From Nautilus pompilius (lineage: Eukaryota; Mollusca; Cephalopoda; Nautilida; Nautilidae): a stretch of DNA of 64,000 bases. Numbering within the stretch: the stretch's first letter is position 1; each line of letters starts with the position of its first letter. A program made the position numbers and the translations under genes. The notes under the pieces are model-generated. The model had not been told where the DNA came from and made no database searches. It was given only the letters and a program-made list of their open reading frames with translations. The DNA is taken from contig JACATO010000591.1 of the NCBI GenBank assembly GCA_018389105.1, positions 1,660,501 through 1,724,500 on the forward strand. The letters run 5' to 3'. Of the stretch, positions 24,701 through 37,324 are shown piece after piece.

Positions 24701-27700
24701 GAATTAATGGAAAATCAGCCTTTTTAAACAGGAATCAGTAATACTCTGTAACCATCTGGGTACATTTGTACTTCACTATCCTTAAAATCTGTATTACTCA
24801 GCATAGTTTGACTCATAGGGCCCATGGCACACAGTACCTCCATTGTTAATATAACTCTTTGTGTTGACAAACTTGTATTTATTGATCTAATCACATGTTT
24901 TGCATTATAACTGTAGTCTTTTTCTAAAGGTTAGTTTAGTAGAGATAGGTCATCTGTCATGCTCATTGATCTGTCATCATTCACACATGGACCCCATGAT
25001 GATGTTATGATAATATGTAAGTAAATCAGAATGGAATTGAAAAGTAGCAGGATACACTAATAACACAATTTTGTACATGTTTATTGTAAACTGTTGTTGA
25101 TATTTCTGTCACTGATTTCTTTTACATTAAATATATAGTTTATAATAAAGGATCCATTAGTTACTTTGTTCCCCATTTGCAAATCATTAAAGGACATTTT
25201 TAATATTTTATTTTATAGTTACATTACTTGTGAGGACATTTTGGAAATTTAGGAATGTTAGCTACAGAAATGTGATACACTATTTAATTATTACCTGTCA
25301 CATTCAAATTGCAAGAAAATTTATAGTTGTGCAATAATTAAATTTCTTAATGCTTTGGTTCCAAAAAAATGTATTGGTTCTGTTATTGTTCATGTATGTT
25401 TCAAAGCACATGAACTAGGGATGAATAGATAGTAGGATTGATATAATGCAATTTATGTAAGATTCACCTTACATTGTAAATAGGAGAAATTTTACAGTAT
25501 GGCTTAATAACATGAAAAAAAAATACTTGTCTTAGATTCAGCTCAGGGCCACTGCATTCTTTTTAACTTAGAAAAATATGATTTTGCAACATTTCAGATA
25601 CTCAGATTTATGTGGTGATTAATGAATGCATTACGTATCTTTTTTTAGTTTCTCACTTTTATTTATCATTGTTTTTCTATTAGTTTTCGACTTGGTTGCT
25701 TGTGCTAATGATAACTTATTGGTTTTTCTTTCCATTAAGATGTCATTGAATGTGTTCTATTACTGGCTGCTATGGAAATACATTAGGGTTTAAAGAAAAA
25801 TTATCTTTATTGCATCTTCTTCTATAGTGAAGGCCAGCCATACCAATGCTCCAAAAGATAGCTATGGAAAGTCTTGTTAATGAATAGTTACCATGAATGT
25901 TCTTCAAAATTTATAATTTTAAAAAGAAATTTTGATAAGAAACCAGAATGCTTTGAATATTTTAAAGATTTTTTTGTTCTGGTTGTTAATAATTATTAAC
26001 AATTATAATTAGTGATTGCTTTGGGCTATTACATGTTAGATGGGCAGGTGGTGGTGAGCATCTTAAATATTATTGGGACCCTAAAGCATAAACCTAGCCA
26101 TTTTTTCTCTCTAGCTAGCATGGGGGTCTTCAATCTTAGGGGCTTTAAAATTTATTACCACAATTATTAATATATAATGTAAAGGCCTACATTTTGAACA
26201 TATACCCTTATTTGTCTGATCAGTAAAAATTACAGCAATCCTTTTATTACTATCATTCCAGGGATATCTAATCCACATCTCCACAAAGATACTCAAGAGC
26301 AATTAGCTTCTTCATATCTCACCCCAAAACAGCAGAATACTATGCATAGTTATGGTAACAACAGATGCAGGTTGATGGAGGGTTTGTGGTTAGGATGCAA
26401 TTTACTGTTGGGTGTTTCAATGTAGCTAATCTTGATTTGTGGCCATGGCAAGTCTTGTTAATGGATGGTTATCATGGAGTGTTTTTCAAAATGTTTAATT
26501 TTGACAAGAAATTAGAATGATTTGAATCGTTTAATGCTTTCTAAAGATGTGATGGATAAAAATTAGAGGTCACAGGACTACCAAATCATGGTCAGTATTG
26601 GTTAACTGATTATCAAAAATACTTGAAACGCGCCTGTTAAAATAAACCTTCAAAATTCTGTCTCCTGATTTTTTTTTTAGCAATTGTTTATGTGTACATA
26701 GCTCACAGTATCTCATATTCTGATACAGTGGATGAACCTGTTTTGTTTTGTTGTTTCCAACCTTTGAGTTTAGCCTGAATCATAAGGACATCCATCAGTA
26801 GAGAAAAAGAAGATGAGGAGGAGAGAGACTAAACTTTGGTTAGAAGCAACTGATTTGGGCAATTTTCCATTGTAAAGGATTAATACCTTTTTTTTCCTTT
26901 TTAATAGTTTTGCACAAGATATCTATGATTCCCTTATTTCTTTCATTAAATGCATAATATATTATACAAGCTGTGGTATTTTTGTTAAACTGCAGTGACT
27001 GTGTACCTTAATGTATTTTACTATCTAAATAAGTCAAACATTACAAATATAATATTTGTATATGAATAGTTTCGTTCCAAAATGTGACAAATGTCAATTT
27101 TAGATTTTGAAAGTTACTGTTAACTCAACTGTCAGTAGTAGATTTATATATTTTATTCTTTTTGTTTTTTTGTAGGCTGTAGGTGTTGTGTTAAATATTA
27201 GAATGCAGAGATCATCTGTAAATGCTACTAATAAGTCAAAACAAAAAAATATTGGCATTTTTCTCAACCAAAAAAAAAAATGTATTTTTGAACCTTTGTG
27301 TGTCTGTCTCTGTCTTTGTGTGAGTGTGAGTGAGAGAGATCCCTAATTTCTAAGCTAATAATTTTAGTTTCTGTAGTAAATCAAATCAAATATGGTCTGG
27401 TATCAGATCAAGATTACTTTATATTTTGTCTCTCTCCATCTTGAAGGTCGGTTCATATTGGTAAAGTAGTGTTTATTAGAACCTGAAACGTGGATTGTCA
27501 CATTGGCATTCCTTGTGGTTGAAATGTATTGTAAAATACCAATCATGTTGAAATCAGAGCAAATTAAGCTTAATAGAGACATTAGCAGTGACAGATCATA
27601 GCCAGCCAAGTTTGGTTAATGGTAATAGTGACAAAGATCTTCACTGGATTAGGTGAATGTATTTTTAAAAAGACACAGATAAGATTAATACTATTCTGAA

Positions 27701-27927
27701 ACCTGTCAGAATCAAAGGAATCAGTCATAACTGGCAGATGTCTTTTAACAAAAAAAAAGCGATAGCGTTTAAATAACAGGAGTTCATCTCTCATTGGTGA
27801 TATCATGATTAGGCTGGTATATATAGGGTGAAAAGTCTAAAAAGAGTTTAGTTTTATGATTTAATTTGATATAAAAGTGTTATTTTACAGTATGAAAATG
27901 TGCTTCACTTTCCTTCTCATTTTTCAG
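21717..27927 (+). other. Intron (6.2 kb) of the alpha2/delta gene
   Basis: GTTAGT to TTTTTCAG. Mostly AT-rich sequence without recognisable genes. It contains a diverged duplicated stretch (25861-25975 and 26444-26550) and short simple repeats around 27295-27336. No transposase remnant was recognised. Confidence 0.75.
25861..26550 (+). repeat. Pair of diverged direct repeats
   Basis: Bases 25861-25975 and 26444-26550 share GTCTTGTTAATGRATRGTTA, a TTCTTCAAAAT/TTTTTCAAAAT block, an AATTTTGAYAAGAAA block and a GAATGNTTTGAATNNTTTAA block in the same order and orientation. They are about 580 bases apart. They may be two insertions of one unrecognised repeat or a local duplication. Confidence 0.55.
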
Positions 27928-27984
27928 GATATGAGATTAATGACATCTGTCGCCCAGCCAGTTTTCAACAAAAACACTTCAAAT
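27928..27984 (+). CDS. CACNA2D3: Alpha2/delta calcium-channel subunit, internal exon
   Basis: 57 bases, 19 codons, phase 0 at both ends, bounded by TTTTTCAG and GTAAGT. It reads DMRLMTSVAQPVFNKNTSN. The pattern L-M-T-x-V-A-x-P-V-F-x-K-x-x matches the LMTTVAMPVFSKxNET block of vertebrate alpha2delta-3/-4, at the start of the Cache-like domain. NTS near its end is a potential N-glycosylation site, plausible for an extracellular protein. Confidence 0.9.
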
Positions 27985-29857
27985 GTAAGTAACAAAGTTT
28001 TCCTATAGCAACTTAAAAGACCAAAGTAATGTTAGCACACTGTTTAAAAGCCTAAAAACTATAGTAGTCTCTACTGTTTATTAAAGATAATAAGATCAGT
28101 ACCTGAAGAAAATCAGTTTATACTTTATTATAATATCTACAAATCTGGCACATCGGTACAAAAGTTATTCAATTTTTTTAGTCTCATGTGGGTGACTAAG
28201 TAAAAAGATGTTTATTGGGATATACTTGTACAAAAGTTTACTTGGGAAAGTTCTCTCATTAGTTATACATTAAAAAGGTGGCTAGTTTGGTCACAATACT
28301 TAAAAAAAAATTTTCTACAGCTTATTTAAGCTGTATATTGGTAATTGTTTTTTAGATTGATGTAATCTGACTTATGTGGTTGCATCATTACACTATTCAT
28401 GTTTGGGGTAGCAGATATTTTATGACTTTCCCATTATTTTGTTAAGAAAGATTCTCAGTACATATAATTTTAATGCACCTAACAATACAATTCTTTCCTT
28501 CAGCATCAGTTGCTGTATAACAATAATTTGTCCAAACATGGAAAAGTGTGTAATGTACTTCATCAAAACTGAGGTTTGTGAAGCTTACCTGAACATCCTA
28601 TTGAGATTAAGAAGTTTGGCTGGTATTGAGATTAAATTATATGTGAAAGGCTTTTCTGTCTGTTCACTAAATCACTATTGACTAGTTTTATGGTTGACCA
28701 ATTACTCTTCTTGTCTCCCTCACCTTCCCCTTAAAAAGAATGTTAGACCTTTCTTTAGTTTTATAACAATCCTTAGGCTGCAGTCTTTGCAAGTTCAGTA
28801 AATGAAAATTACAACATCTGCCTTAAAAATTGATCAAGTTGACAAATTAATGCAAAAGCAAATCTTTTCTCTGCCACAGTGTAAAAAGAAGAAGCTGAGA
28901 TCAGGAGGTTAGCATCAAATATTTTTTTTATAAAAAGAAAAGAGGCAAAATCTAAATTTCTTACTCTAACAGTAGTCCAAGGGATGAGGATTAAATATTG
29001 ACTGTCTAAGAACACCTTTCTCCAAATGCTTAAATAAAAAGCAAATGTGCTTGTGAGGTATTGCATATTTTCAAATGACCCAATAATATTGATGAATCAT
29101 GTAGGAAGCACAGCGATGCAGGGTTAACCATGTGCACTAGAAGGCATAAAGATGATTAAAAAAAACAATATGGATTTTTCAAAATTGCCAGATGATGATA
29201 AAATGTGATTGGTAAAAAAGAAATACTTTAATTTCCCTTGAATAAGTAATTAATTTTCTATTTAAAATTTAATTATTTACATATTCTTATTTCTGAAAAT
29301 TTACATATTTAAACTCTTAGAACAAAAATAGTATTTGTATGATAATGTTTACAATCAAACATTCTGATTTATTTACACTGAGCAATGATTCAAGGTTGTT
29401 TATATTAATTAATCACTACAACTTTTATTTGAACAGGACAGAAATTTTTGAGTAAATATAGATCACATCATGACCATCTTTGGTTTCCATTAAAAATAAA
29501 ATGTTGAAAAAGCAGATAGATACCAGTGTTTTTGTATGGTTGGCTCAAAATTATTAATGCCTGTGCATGTGTGTGTGCATGCACATGTTGAATGAACATA
29601 CAAAATGGTTATAACTGACCTAATTTGTTGTTCTCCTGGAAGATAGAGTTGTTTTACTTTTACATGATGAGTGACAGACAGAAGTAATCAATATTTTGAA
29701 CGGTATTGTTTTATTTTTCCCTCTTAAAAACCAATGTTTTGCTTTCCTAGCTCTTGGTTGTAACCCTGTAGGTGAATGGCACTACCATTAAAATAAGTTA
29801 TCTTTAAGTTGTGCAAACAGATAGTGCTGACTGGTCATTAGTAATTGTGTATTTTAG
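27985..29857 (+). other. Intron (1.9 kb) of the alpha2/delta gene
   Basis: GTAAGT to ATTTTAG. I see no repeat family or gene in it; the open frames at 28439-28681 and 28809-29066 have no recognisable domain. Confidence 0.75.
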
Positions 29858-29941
29858 ATTCCTCAGGGACCACGTCTACTGGGTGTGGTTGGCACTGATG
29901 TACCAATCAAGAACATAAAAGACCTCATCCCCAAATACCAG
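29858..29941 (+). CDS. CACNA2D3: Alpha2/delta calcium-channel subunit, internal exon (Cache-like domain)
   Basis: 84 bases, 28 codons, phase 0 at both ends, bounded by ATTTTAG and GTAATG. It contains GPRLLGVVGTDVPIKNIKDL and ends IPKYQ. The LLGVVGTDVPxxxL segment is a hallmark of alpha2delta Cache-like domains, the small-molecule-binding fold through which some family members bind gabapentin-type ligands. The Cache region is extracellular. The next exon continues in frame with LGVNSY, as in relatives (PKYKLGxxGYAF). Confidence 0.93.
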
Positions 29942-30450
29942 GTAATGGTGACTGTTTTTTGTTGAACTTTTTTGTACTTGCTGCATGCTCATTCCAAATA
30001 CAGTAAAACAAATTACAGAGAAAGAGCATCACACATTATTCTGGTAACATTTAAAACAAAACACAATTTCTCTCCATAACTTAGCTTTATGTCATCAAAA
30101 ATCTTGTAAAACTCACTCTTGCATGTGCACACAAACACACACCCCTGGTAATATTTTTTTTTTTTTTGTATGCTAAGTGCACGAAGTATCTCTGAGTGAC
30201 TTTCCAAGATTTTGATCTAACCAGTTCTTTCTATCTCCACAGTGGTTAAAACAATGAAAAATATAAATAAGAAAAGCATTTATACATCATTTGGTATTTA
30301 GCAGTGTAACCTTTGTTGTTCACTATCAATTTGCTTTCCCTTATACATTTATTATTATGCAATTTTATTGTTTTTTGGATATTTTATTATGCAGATTCTC
30401 AAAACTGAAGCCATTTCCCTTTTTCTTGAGAAGAGTTTGCAGATTTTTAA

Positions 30451-30500
30451 TCTCTCTCTATCTCTCTCTCCCTCTCTCTGTGTGTGCGTGTGTGTGTGTC
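30451..30500. repeat. (CT)n/(TG)n compound microsatellite
   Basis: Short runs of CTCTCT with interruptions pass into GTGTGTGTG. Confidence 0.85.
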
Positions 30501-30732
30501 TGTAATTTTTTAGTATTACAGAGATTTTTGTATTAAAGCTCTCTTGAGAAACAAGGAAAATCAGATGTTTTTAGAACAGAAATTTGGGCAGATGCACCAC
30601 TGGTGCAGATAGCTATAGTGATTATCTGGATCTACACCAAAATCTTAGCTAACCAAGAGGTCACTGATCAAAGACCATCTCAGGTCACTTGTACAATCCA
30701 AAATTAGGAACTTATACTGTAACTTAAAACAG

Positions 30733-30955
30733 TGTAGTTGTGCCCAATGGTAGACCACCCGACCACCAAGGTCAAGGGCCTCAGTTTGATTTTTGATCAG
30801 AAGTCATCTAAGTCTGGCATAACTTTCTAGTGTGGTTTTTTTCTCGGTTTTTTCACCAGCCATTCACACACATTTCCTCCATTTTCTTTCTACCTCAGTT
30901 TGAAGAGCTCTATTAGGGACTTTTGGTAGGTTCATTCCTGATTGAATGACTAGTC
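30733..30955 (+). mobile_element. tRNA-derived SINE copy
   Basis: Plus-strand copy with an A-box-like GTGCCCAATGGTAGACC (about 30740), a B-box-like GGGCCTCAGTTTGATTTTTG (about 30776), then the TTTTTTCACCAGCCATTCAC segment and a TATTAGGGACTTTTGGTAGG stretch shared with other copies here. Ends approximate. Confidence 0.65.
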
Positions 30956-31516
30956 ATTTGTTTAAAAAAAATATCCAATAATATTATTTATCCAGTCACA
31001 TGATCTAGCTATTCTGAAATTTAAAAGATAGGTGGCTTTTTCTTCTTTTTTTGTCTTAAAAATCTTGTGGTAAAAGCTTCATTTTCAGGATGCATATTCT
31101 GAGTGTTTCAGTAGAATGTCAAATGTTATAGCAACCTTCTAAGTAAACGGTTGAACAGTGCCTTAGATGATGATGAGTACAGCTTGTGAAAATGGATAAG
31201 AAAAGGCTGTGCCTTAAAAACCAGCTAGTATCTATCTATAACATGTTAGATTCTTGGAACAAAACACGTGACAGGAAAGCAATTTCCAACCTTCAGAACA
31301 TAAAATGTTTTCTTTTCCTTAAAATTTCAGATGAAGCCTTTGCTGTATATAGAGCAGTTCTCGGCAAAGTTCATTTTTATTATTGTATTTTCCTTTTTCT
31401 TGTGGTTTGACATTAGCAACCACCTGTCTAGAGTATTCATTTTATTAATTGTGTTCTTTATTTTTTTTTTTTGGTTGATTGATTAAAGTATGTTAACACA
31501 TTTCATTTCCTTACAG

Positions 31517-31591
31517 CTAGGAGTTAACAGCTATTCTTTTGTGATCACGAACAAAAGTTACATTTTATTCCACCCAGACTTCAGGCCATTG
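31517..31591 (+). CDS. CACNA2D3: Alpha2/delta calcium-channel subunit, internal exon (Cache-like domain)
   Basis: 75 bases, 25 codons, phase 0 at both ends, bounded by CCTTACAG and GTAAGT. It reads LGVNSYSFVITNKSY followed by ILFHPDFRPL. The order G-Y-x-F-x-x-x-x-x-G-Y-I-L-x-H-P-x-L-R-P-L is the most conserved Cache block of the family. Two usual aromatic/glycine positions are changed (S-Y-S-F for G-Y-A-F and K-S-Y for N-G-Y), as in other invertebrate members. NKS is a potential N-glycosylation site. Confidence 0.93.
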
Positions 31592-33019
31592 GTAAGTATC
31601 AGGATATATCACCGTGTTAATTTTAAAAAAAAAAACATTCAAGTTGGTCAGTTTGCAATGGAAAGTTGCCAAATCTAGATGCCAGAGAACAAAGAACAAC
31701 TTTTTCTTTTTGCATTCTTTTGCTGAGTTCTTTGACAGTTTTTGCCATGAGAATGGAAACTCAGGGATTCACTGAAAACTTATATTATTGGTTAATAGCA
31801 TGTTTTTTTGGTTGTATAACAATTTTTGTCTTTTAGCAATCATTAGACAGTGCTATTATGACTAATTTCACCTTTTGGGGCCACAGGTTTAAGGAATCCT
31901 CATGTAATTTTTCTGCTGCCATACCTACTGTTCAACTGCAGTCTGTAGCAAATGTTACTCGTGGGAGTGAGATGGTTTTCTATAATTGGATCTTGGTAAG
32001 GCAGACTACTTTTAGTAGTAACATACAGCATGTGACTTTATAATAAAGTAATGATAATTTTTGAAAATGAGTGATCTAATAAAACATTGTTATTACTAAA
32101 ATATTTTCATTTATTAAAGAAATTCAACAAGTTTATTGGCTTTCAGTTTGTAGTACATTATTAGAAAGTTCAAAAATGCAGATCAGTATCTTACCAAGAG
32201 ATTACCATTATTTAGCAAAACCATTTTCTAAGGGTGATCATTGGTAAAATTCTAACATTGTCTGCTATTTCTTTGACACCAAGATTTTGGTGAAACTGAA
32301 TCGAATTATAATGAATTTATATATTTAGTAGTTTCTAAAGTGCAAGTGAACATTAGTACCTGCCAAATGTTCCTGAACATTTTTGTAAAATAGACTATGG
32401 TAAAGTTCTATTGGAGTCTACTACACTGGTCAGATCATCACCATAATTCTGGACTAAATGGCCCCTATAACTACTTTGGCTTTCAAATACACTCAAGATG
32501 TTTTTGATGGACTCTCAACTTTTTTGCTGTGTACTACCCTTTAATGGGCTTTGGCACATCATTTGCAGTACATTAGATAGTGGGCCTAGCAGGAGATGAT
32601 TAATTCCCTAACTAGGCAATCACTCTCCATTCAATTTACAAACTTCTGAACAATAGCTACTTTGATGCTCTTTTGGCACTCACACCAAGGCATTCTGATG
32701 CTGCTCTTCCCTATATAGATGAGAAACCATGATTTTCAATGATTTTTACACTAATCTTCCCAGTAGACTGCTGACACCAGCTTAGAAAAAACCTGCTTTC
32801 TTCCTTTCACCTTGTTTCTTTTGTAAAAGTGTTCATACTTTGTCTTTTTATTTTTGTTTTTGGGGCTGTTAACTTGATTAACAAAACCTGTTTTCTTATC
32901 TTTGTCCAAATGATGATATCAAATCTCACTAATAGTAATACAAGAAGCAAATAAAAGACTAATAAAATATTAAATTCCAGTCACTAATCTTTAAAAAATG
33001 AAAAAAAAGCCTACTAAAT

Positions 33020-33830
33020 ATCTGCTGTGGCTATTAATTTGTATTTGATTCATTTGTGATGCAGCACATCTTCCTAGAGCATCTCAAACATTTTCAACAG
33101 GATGTAGTTCAGGAGAACATGGTGGCCATATCATATGGATAACAGTTTTGTCCTGAAGACAAGGCATGTGTAACTGATCAATATATGGATGAGCATTATT
33201 ATTCACTAAAATAAAGTTATTTTGAATTACAAATTTGTATGTTCTGACATAAGAATCCATAATTTCATTTCTATACCTCATTACATTCACAGTACCACTA
33301 TGAAACAAATGTAGATCTGTACACCCAACCAATCAAATTCCTACCTAGACCTTATCTCATCAATTCCATAGTAGTGATTACTTACCATTGGTGTTTGTTG
33401 GTTGGTTGTATATTTTATATTCCCTCAGATAAGTACAGGTATTGAGTAACATTGAGGGCTAAAGAGAACATGGCTCTAATCGTATGGTGTCCTTTAAATA
33501 ACATTTTCATGGCACCACTTCATATGTTTCCATTAATGCTGGAAGGTCAAGAGCATGTACACACCTTGGATCATCTCACATAGAACCCTCTTTCATGCAA
33601 CCTTCTGTGTATGCAGAGAGACCAGAAGCAAGATGGGTTGATGTCAACATCTGCTTTGTCAAGACAAAAGTGACATACAGTGATCATCTGCTAAAATTGC
33701 TCCATACCTGTGAAACCTCACTTCTGTTTACATTTAGCCATTCTGCCACTGTGGTCAGTTACTATCCACCTTTATCTTACCAATAACTCTCCATCATAGA
33801 GAATCTTCCAAATGAGTATGGCTACCCATT
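33020..33830 (-). pseudogene. Tc1-like transposase relic
   Basis: Minus-strand open stretch 33332-33084 carries GCTDLHLFHSGTVNVMRYRN, VRTYKFVIQNNFILVNNNAH and MIWPPCSPELHPVENV. These are the GRTDLHxFxxGTVxxxRYRDEIL, FILMDDNARPH and MDWPxxSPDLNPIE(H/N)VWD blocks of Tc1 transposases. The DDN of the second catalytic site is changed to NNN, and the stretch after ENV has a stop where Trp is usual. Upstream on the same strand, near 33600, RRLHERGFYVR matches the end of the DNA-binding part. The first acidic site and the segment between are lost among stops. Inverted ends were not found. Confidence 0.8.
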
Positions 33831-36005
33831 TGTAATAATGCACTTCAAAACAAGTATTCTTGCAGAGCCAAAGCTAATATGAACAAAAGCCAGTCTTTTT
33901 CTGTCCTTATGCCAAAGCTAAATTACGTGTTTCTACTGGAACTCACTCACACTTCATTTATAAAAGTTATGTTACATGGAGAGGAGTTTGTGTTGAACAA
34001 TTGGTAGTCAAAACTTTAACTATTTTGGAAATATTTTTGTTTGTTGCTGAACTTTTGGAAACCACTGTAGTTGGTAAAATGTTTGTTATTAATAGACTAT
34101 AAAAGTCATGCTGTATACCTCAAATCCCATTGTGTACACACACACACACGTGCATGCATGTACTCACATTAAGTGGCATTAAAACTAATGCTGATAGGTA
34201 GGATATCCAGTGCAGTTGATCTGAGAACACCCAAAGGGTGACAACAATATATTTGTCATTTTTAGAGCATGTTGTTTTCCCATTGTATGTTCTGAAAAAG
34301 AATGTGTGTTCCTAATTGGAAGAAATTTTCTGTGATGTCTGTATAGCACTTCTCTTTGTATGCTGCCAGTCCATTTGTATCAGCTGAGCAATCATTCATC
34401 AAACCTATTTTGCACAGCATAATCACTTGGACACACTAAATGACCTTTGCCATCTTAAGTATTAAAAATGAACTAGCATGATTTGATTTTAGCAAAGTAA
34501 TTCATAATTTTGCTTTGAAAAAAGCACACAAAATAATAAAATGATGAGTTGATTTTAGCTGAAATGATACTTTATATGTGTATGTTTCCTTCATAACAAA
34601 CTTTTTGATAAAGATAGAATTAGAAGACAAAATTTATTCATTATCAAAAATATATACAATAAAGCATGTAGAATAACAGACACATAAAGAGGTCAATGCT
34701 GGGACCCACAACTTTCTTAAAGTTCAATTCAAATGATGGCAGCTCTGCATTAAAGGTTAAATATCTGTTTTCAGCTTTAATGCATACATAAGGAAGCAAT
34801 TCCCAGTAACAAATCTGCCAAAATAGTTTAACTGTTTTGCTGCTAAGTTTTCTCAATGTATTGCATATAAAAGTAGTAGTTTTCTATATTACACTGTAAA
34901 AATTGCTGTTAAATCAAAATGGCTGTTTAACTACAAGGTCAGCAGGCCACAATACTGAGCCTATCACTGTTTTCAATAATGTTATCTCGGGCACACAATG
35001 TGACCTGCCACAGTGAAACAGTTAACCCATTTCCATCTAATACATTTATAGGTATGCTTGCTTAATTTTTCAGACTTTTTAGAATATTAAGTGTCTGAAA
35101 AGTATTTTTGTTTGATGCTAGTTAACTTTCTTTTAGTGATTTGGCTTGAAATTTATTTGAAAAGCACCACCGGTCTGCAAAAACTTCACATTCATAGTGA
35201 TCAATTGATCAGATCCCAGGTTTTATTCTAGGTCTTTGTTTTTAGTGGATCAACTGAGTGTCTTAAATATCTGACCTGTGATACATTTCTATTTACTATT
35301 TACTAATCAGATAGTGTGGTATGCACAAGCAAAAGATGCTATCATAGTTTTAGAAATATTGTTATTATCTTTTAAAAAAAAATTCTTGATGCATTTATTT
35401 AGCTGATTGCTTGAAAAATAAGTGTTTTAAGTAAGTGGACATTTTATCAATGCCAGGTGATTATTAAGGGATCTATCTTCTAATGTTGAAAAAAATATTT
35501 TTATTGACAGTATTTCTTAACTTTTAGATGTTTGGTGGATTTATAAGTAAATATTCAGTTGACAGAATTGAACAGAAAGAGAGAGTGAACATAAGGTAGC
35601 TAGTATGGATTCAGTAGTATCATGTCCATTTATATTTTCTACTGCAGTTTCCAGTAGGCAGCATTTTATGGCACTCATTGATTTCTTGCTTTGTATCCAA
35701 TGGCAATGTCATGGGAACATTTTGTTATACGTGTTAGTTTGTACGTTTTTGATAAAAAAAATTTCATAAATTGAGAAAATGCCTTCAAAACAATAATAAA
35801 ACTAAAAAATATGTAAAAATTCCTTTGATATTGTGTTTGAAATGTCATCTAATCTTAAAATGATTGTTGATTTATAATGAATAGTTAAGGAGAAAGCCAT
35901 GCCAATATAGTTTTACATGAGTTGTAGAGTTATTGTCACAAGCTTATAAATAGAAACTTGTGAACATATCTTTGGTTGAACATCAAGTATATTATACTAA
36001 GGACA

Positions 36006-36066
36006 TTCAAATAAAACTCAGCCAGATATCATTACAGCAATGCTATTTCAGCCAGGTTTCATTTGA
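36006..36066 (+). repeat. ~62-bp near-palindromic element, copy 2
   Basis: Starts TTCAAATAAAACTCAGCCAG and ends GCCAGGTTTCATTTGA. Bases 36037-36066 are identical to 54976-55005 over 30 positions. The flank CTAAGGA just upstream is shared with copy 3. Confidence 0.75.
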
Positions 36067-36171
36067 TTGTCTCTGATATCGCTTTTCTTTTAAGTTGGTT
36101 TAAAATGACAGATTTTTATTTTCCAGTAAACTTCAAGTGTAATATACAAAATAATGACAATGCAACACACA

Positions 36172-36173
<2 letters not shown>

Positions 36174-36270
<97 letters not shown>

Positions 36271-36294
36271 TCTCTCTCCTTTTTTTTTTTTTTT
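36174..36294. repeat. Long (CT)n microsatellite with T tract
   Basis: An uninterrupted CT run covers 36174-36266 (93 bases), then a short interrupted CT part and a T tract to 36294. The apparent Leu-Ser open frames across it are artefacts of the repeat. Confidence 0.97.
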
Positions 36295-37244
36295 ACTTTT
36301 GGGTTTTTTTCAACTTTGATCTTAGGATCTGTGGATCAATGAAAAAAAAAAATGATAAATATTAGAGTTCATGTTTTGGCTGCTATCTAATGTTTTGTGA
36401 GTTATGGAAAATGTGACAGATTAACAATGATCTGCATCAATTAATTGGTCATCTGCCCTAAAGCCATCATCTTTGTAAAGAAACCATTAGTGGAGTCAAC
36501 AACCATCTCTGTAAACTGGATACACATTTTTATCATTTTAAAAAGTTCACTCTACAAGTTACTTTAAGATGTTTGCTAATTATATTGATAGCCAGGAAAG
36601 ATGCCAAAACAGGAAAAGATAAAATTATAGTAATGTTCTATGAACATAAGTTTTTGAGAGAATACTTATGTAATGTCTTAAACATAGAAGTTTCAGATGT
36701 TCCCCCTTGTTAACAGAAATCATCTTGTGTACTAAGCTGTAGAAAAACCACCAATCCTAGCCTTCCCATAGAATTCCTAATTATCTGGCTTAGAAAAAAG
36801 GTAGAAATTTGTGGATTTTTTGATAAAATGATTCATTTTTATTTTTCACCCATATCCACCTCTATATCTACCATCAGCAACAGTCATTTTGTAAAAAGGT
36901 TATTCCTGCAAGATAGAAGGTATTCTCTACAGGACACCCATAAAGATAGATAACCTGAAAACCTGGAGGTATTGCATAACATTCTTTAAGGTATTTTGTA
37001 CATGCTATGTGTATAAAAGAGAAATATTACTTGGTAAGAAATTTCAGGGATCTAATGCCAGATAATCTCTTAATTTGGTTTGAATCTTGTTATTTTTACT
37101 TAAAATTTATGATTTCAGCACTTCCTATAATGTGGAATAGTCCATGTACATGATGTCCTCTGTTTATGAAAATTTCATAGAAAACATAATTTAGATGGAT
37201 TCTGCTGATAATTATTCTGTGAAAACTTTTTATTAACCAACCTA

Positions 37245-37324
37245 GCACACACATACACATACATACATACACACATACACACACAGAGACACACACACAC
37301 GCACACACAGAGACACATACATAC
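37245..37324. repeat. (CA)n-rich imperfect microsatellite
   Basis: CA and CATA units with AGAGA interruptions. Cys-Val rich open frames on the minus strand come from the repeat. Confidence 0.9.

Larger units (their letters stand above)
29942..31516 (+). other. Intron (1.6 kb) of the alpha2/delta gene
   Basis: GTAATG to CCTTACAG. It contains a CT/TG microsatellite at about 30451-30500 and a SINE copy at 30733-30955; otherwise AT-rich DNA without recognisable genes. Confidence 0.75.

Noticed and set aside
35195-35290. B-box-like GATCCCAGGTTTTATTC suggesting another SINE
   Set aside because: No A box and no shared core with the SINE family of this window.
36063-36365. Open frame rich in Leu-Ser (100 codons)
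   Set aside because: It is a translation of the CT microsatellite and has no homology or codon signal.
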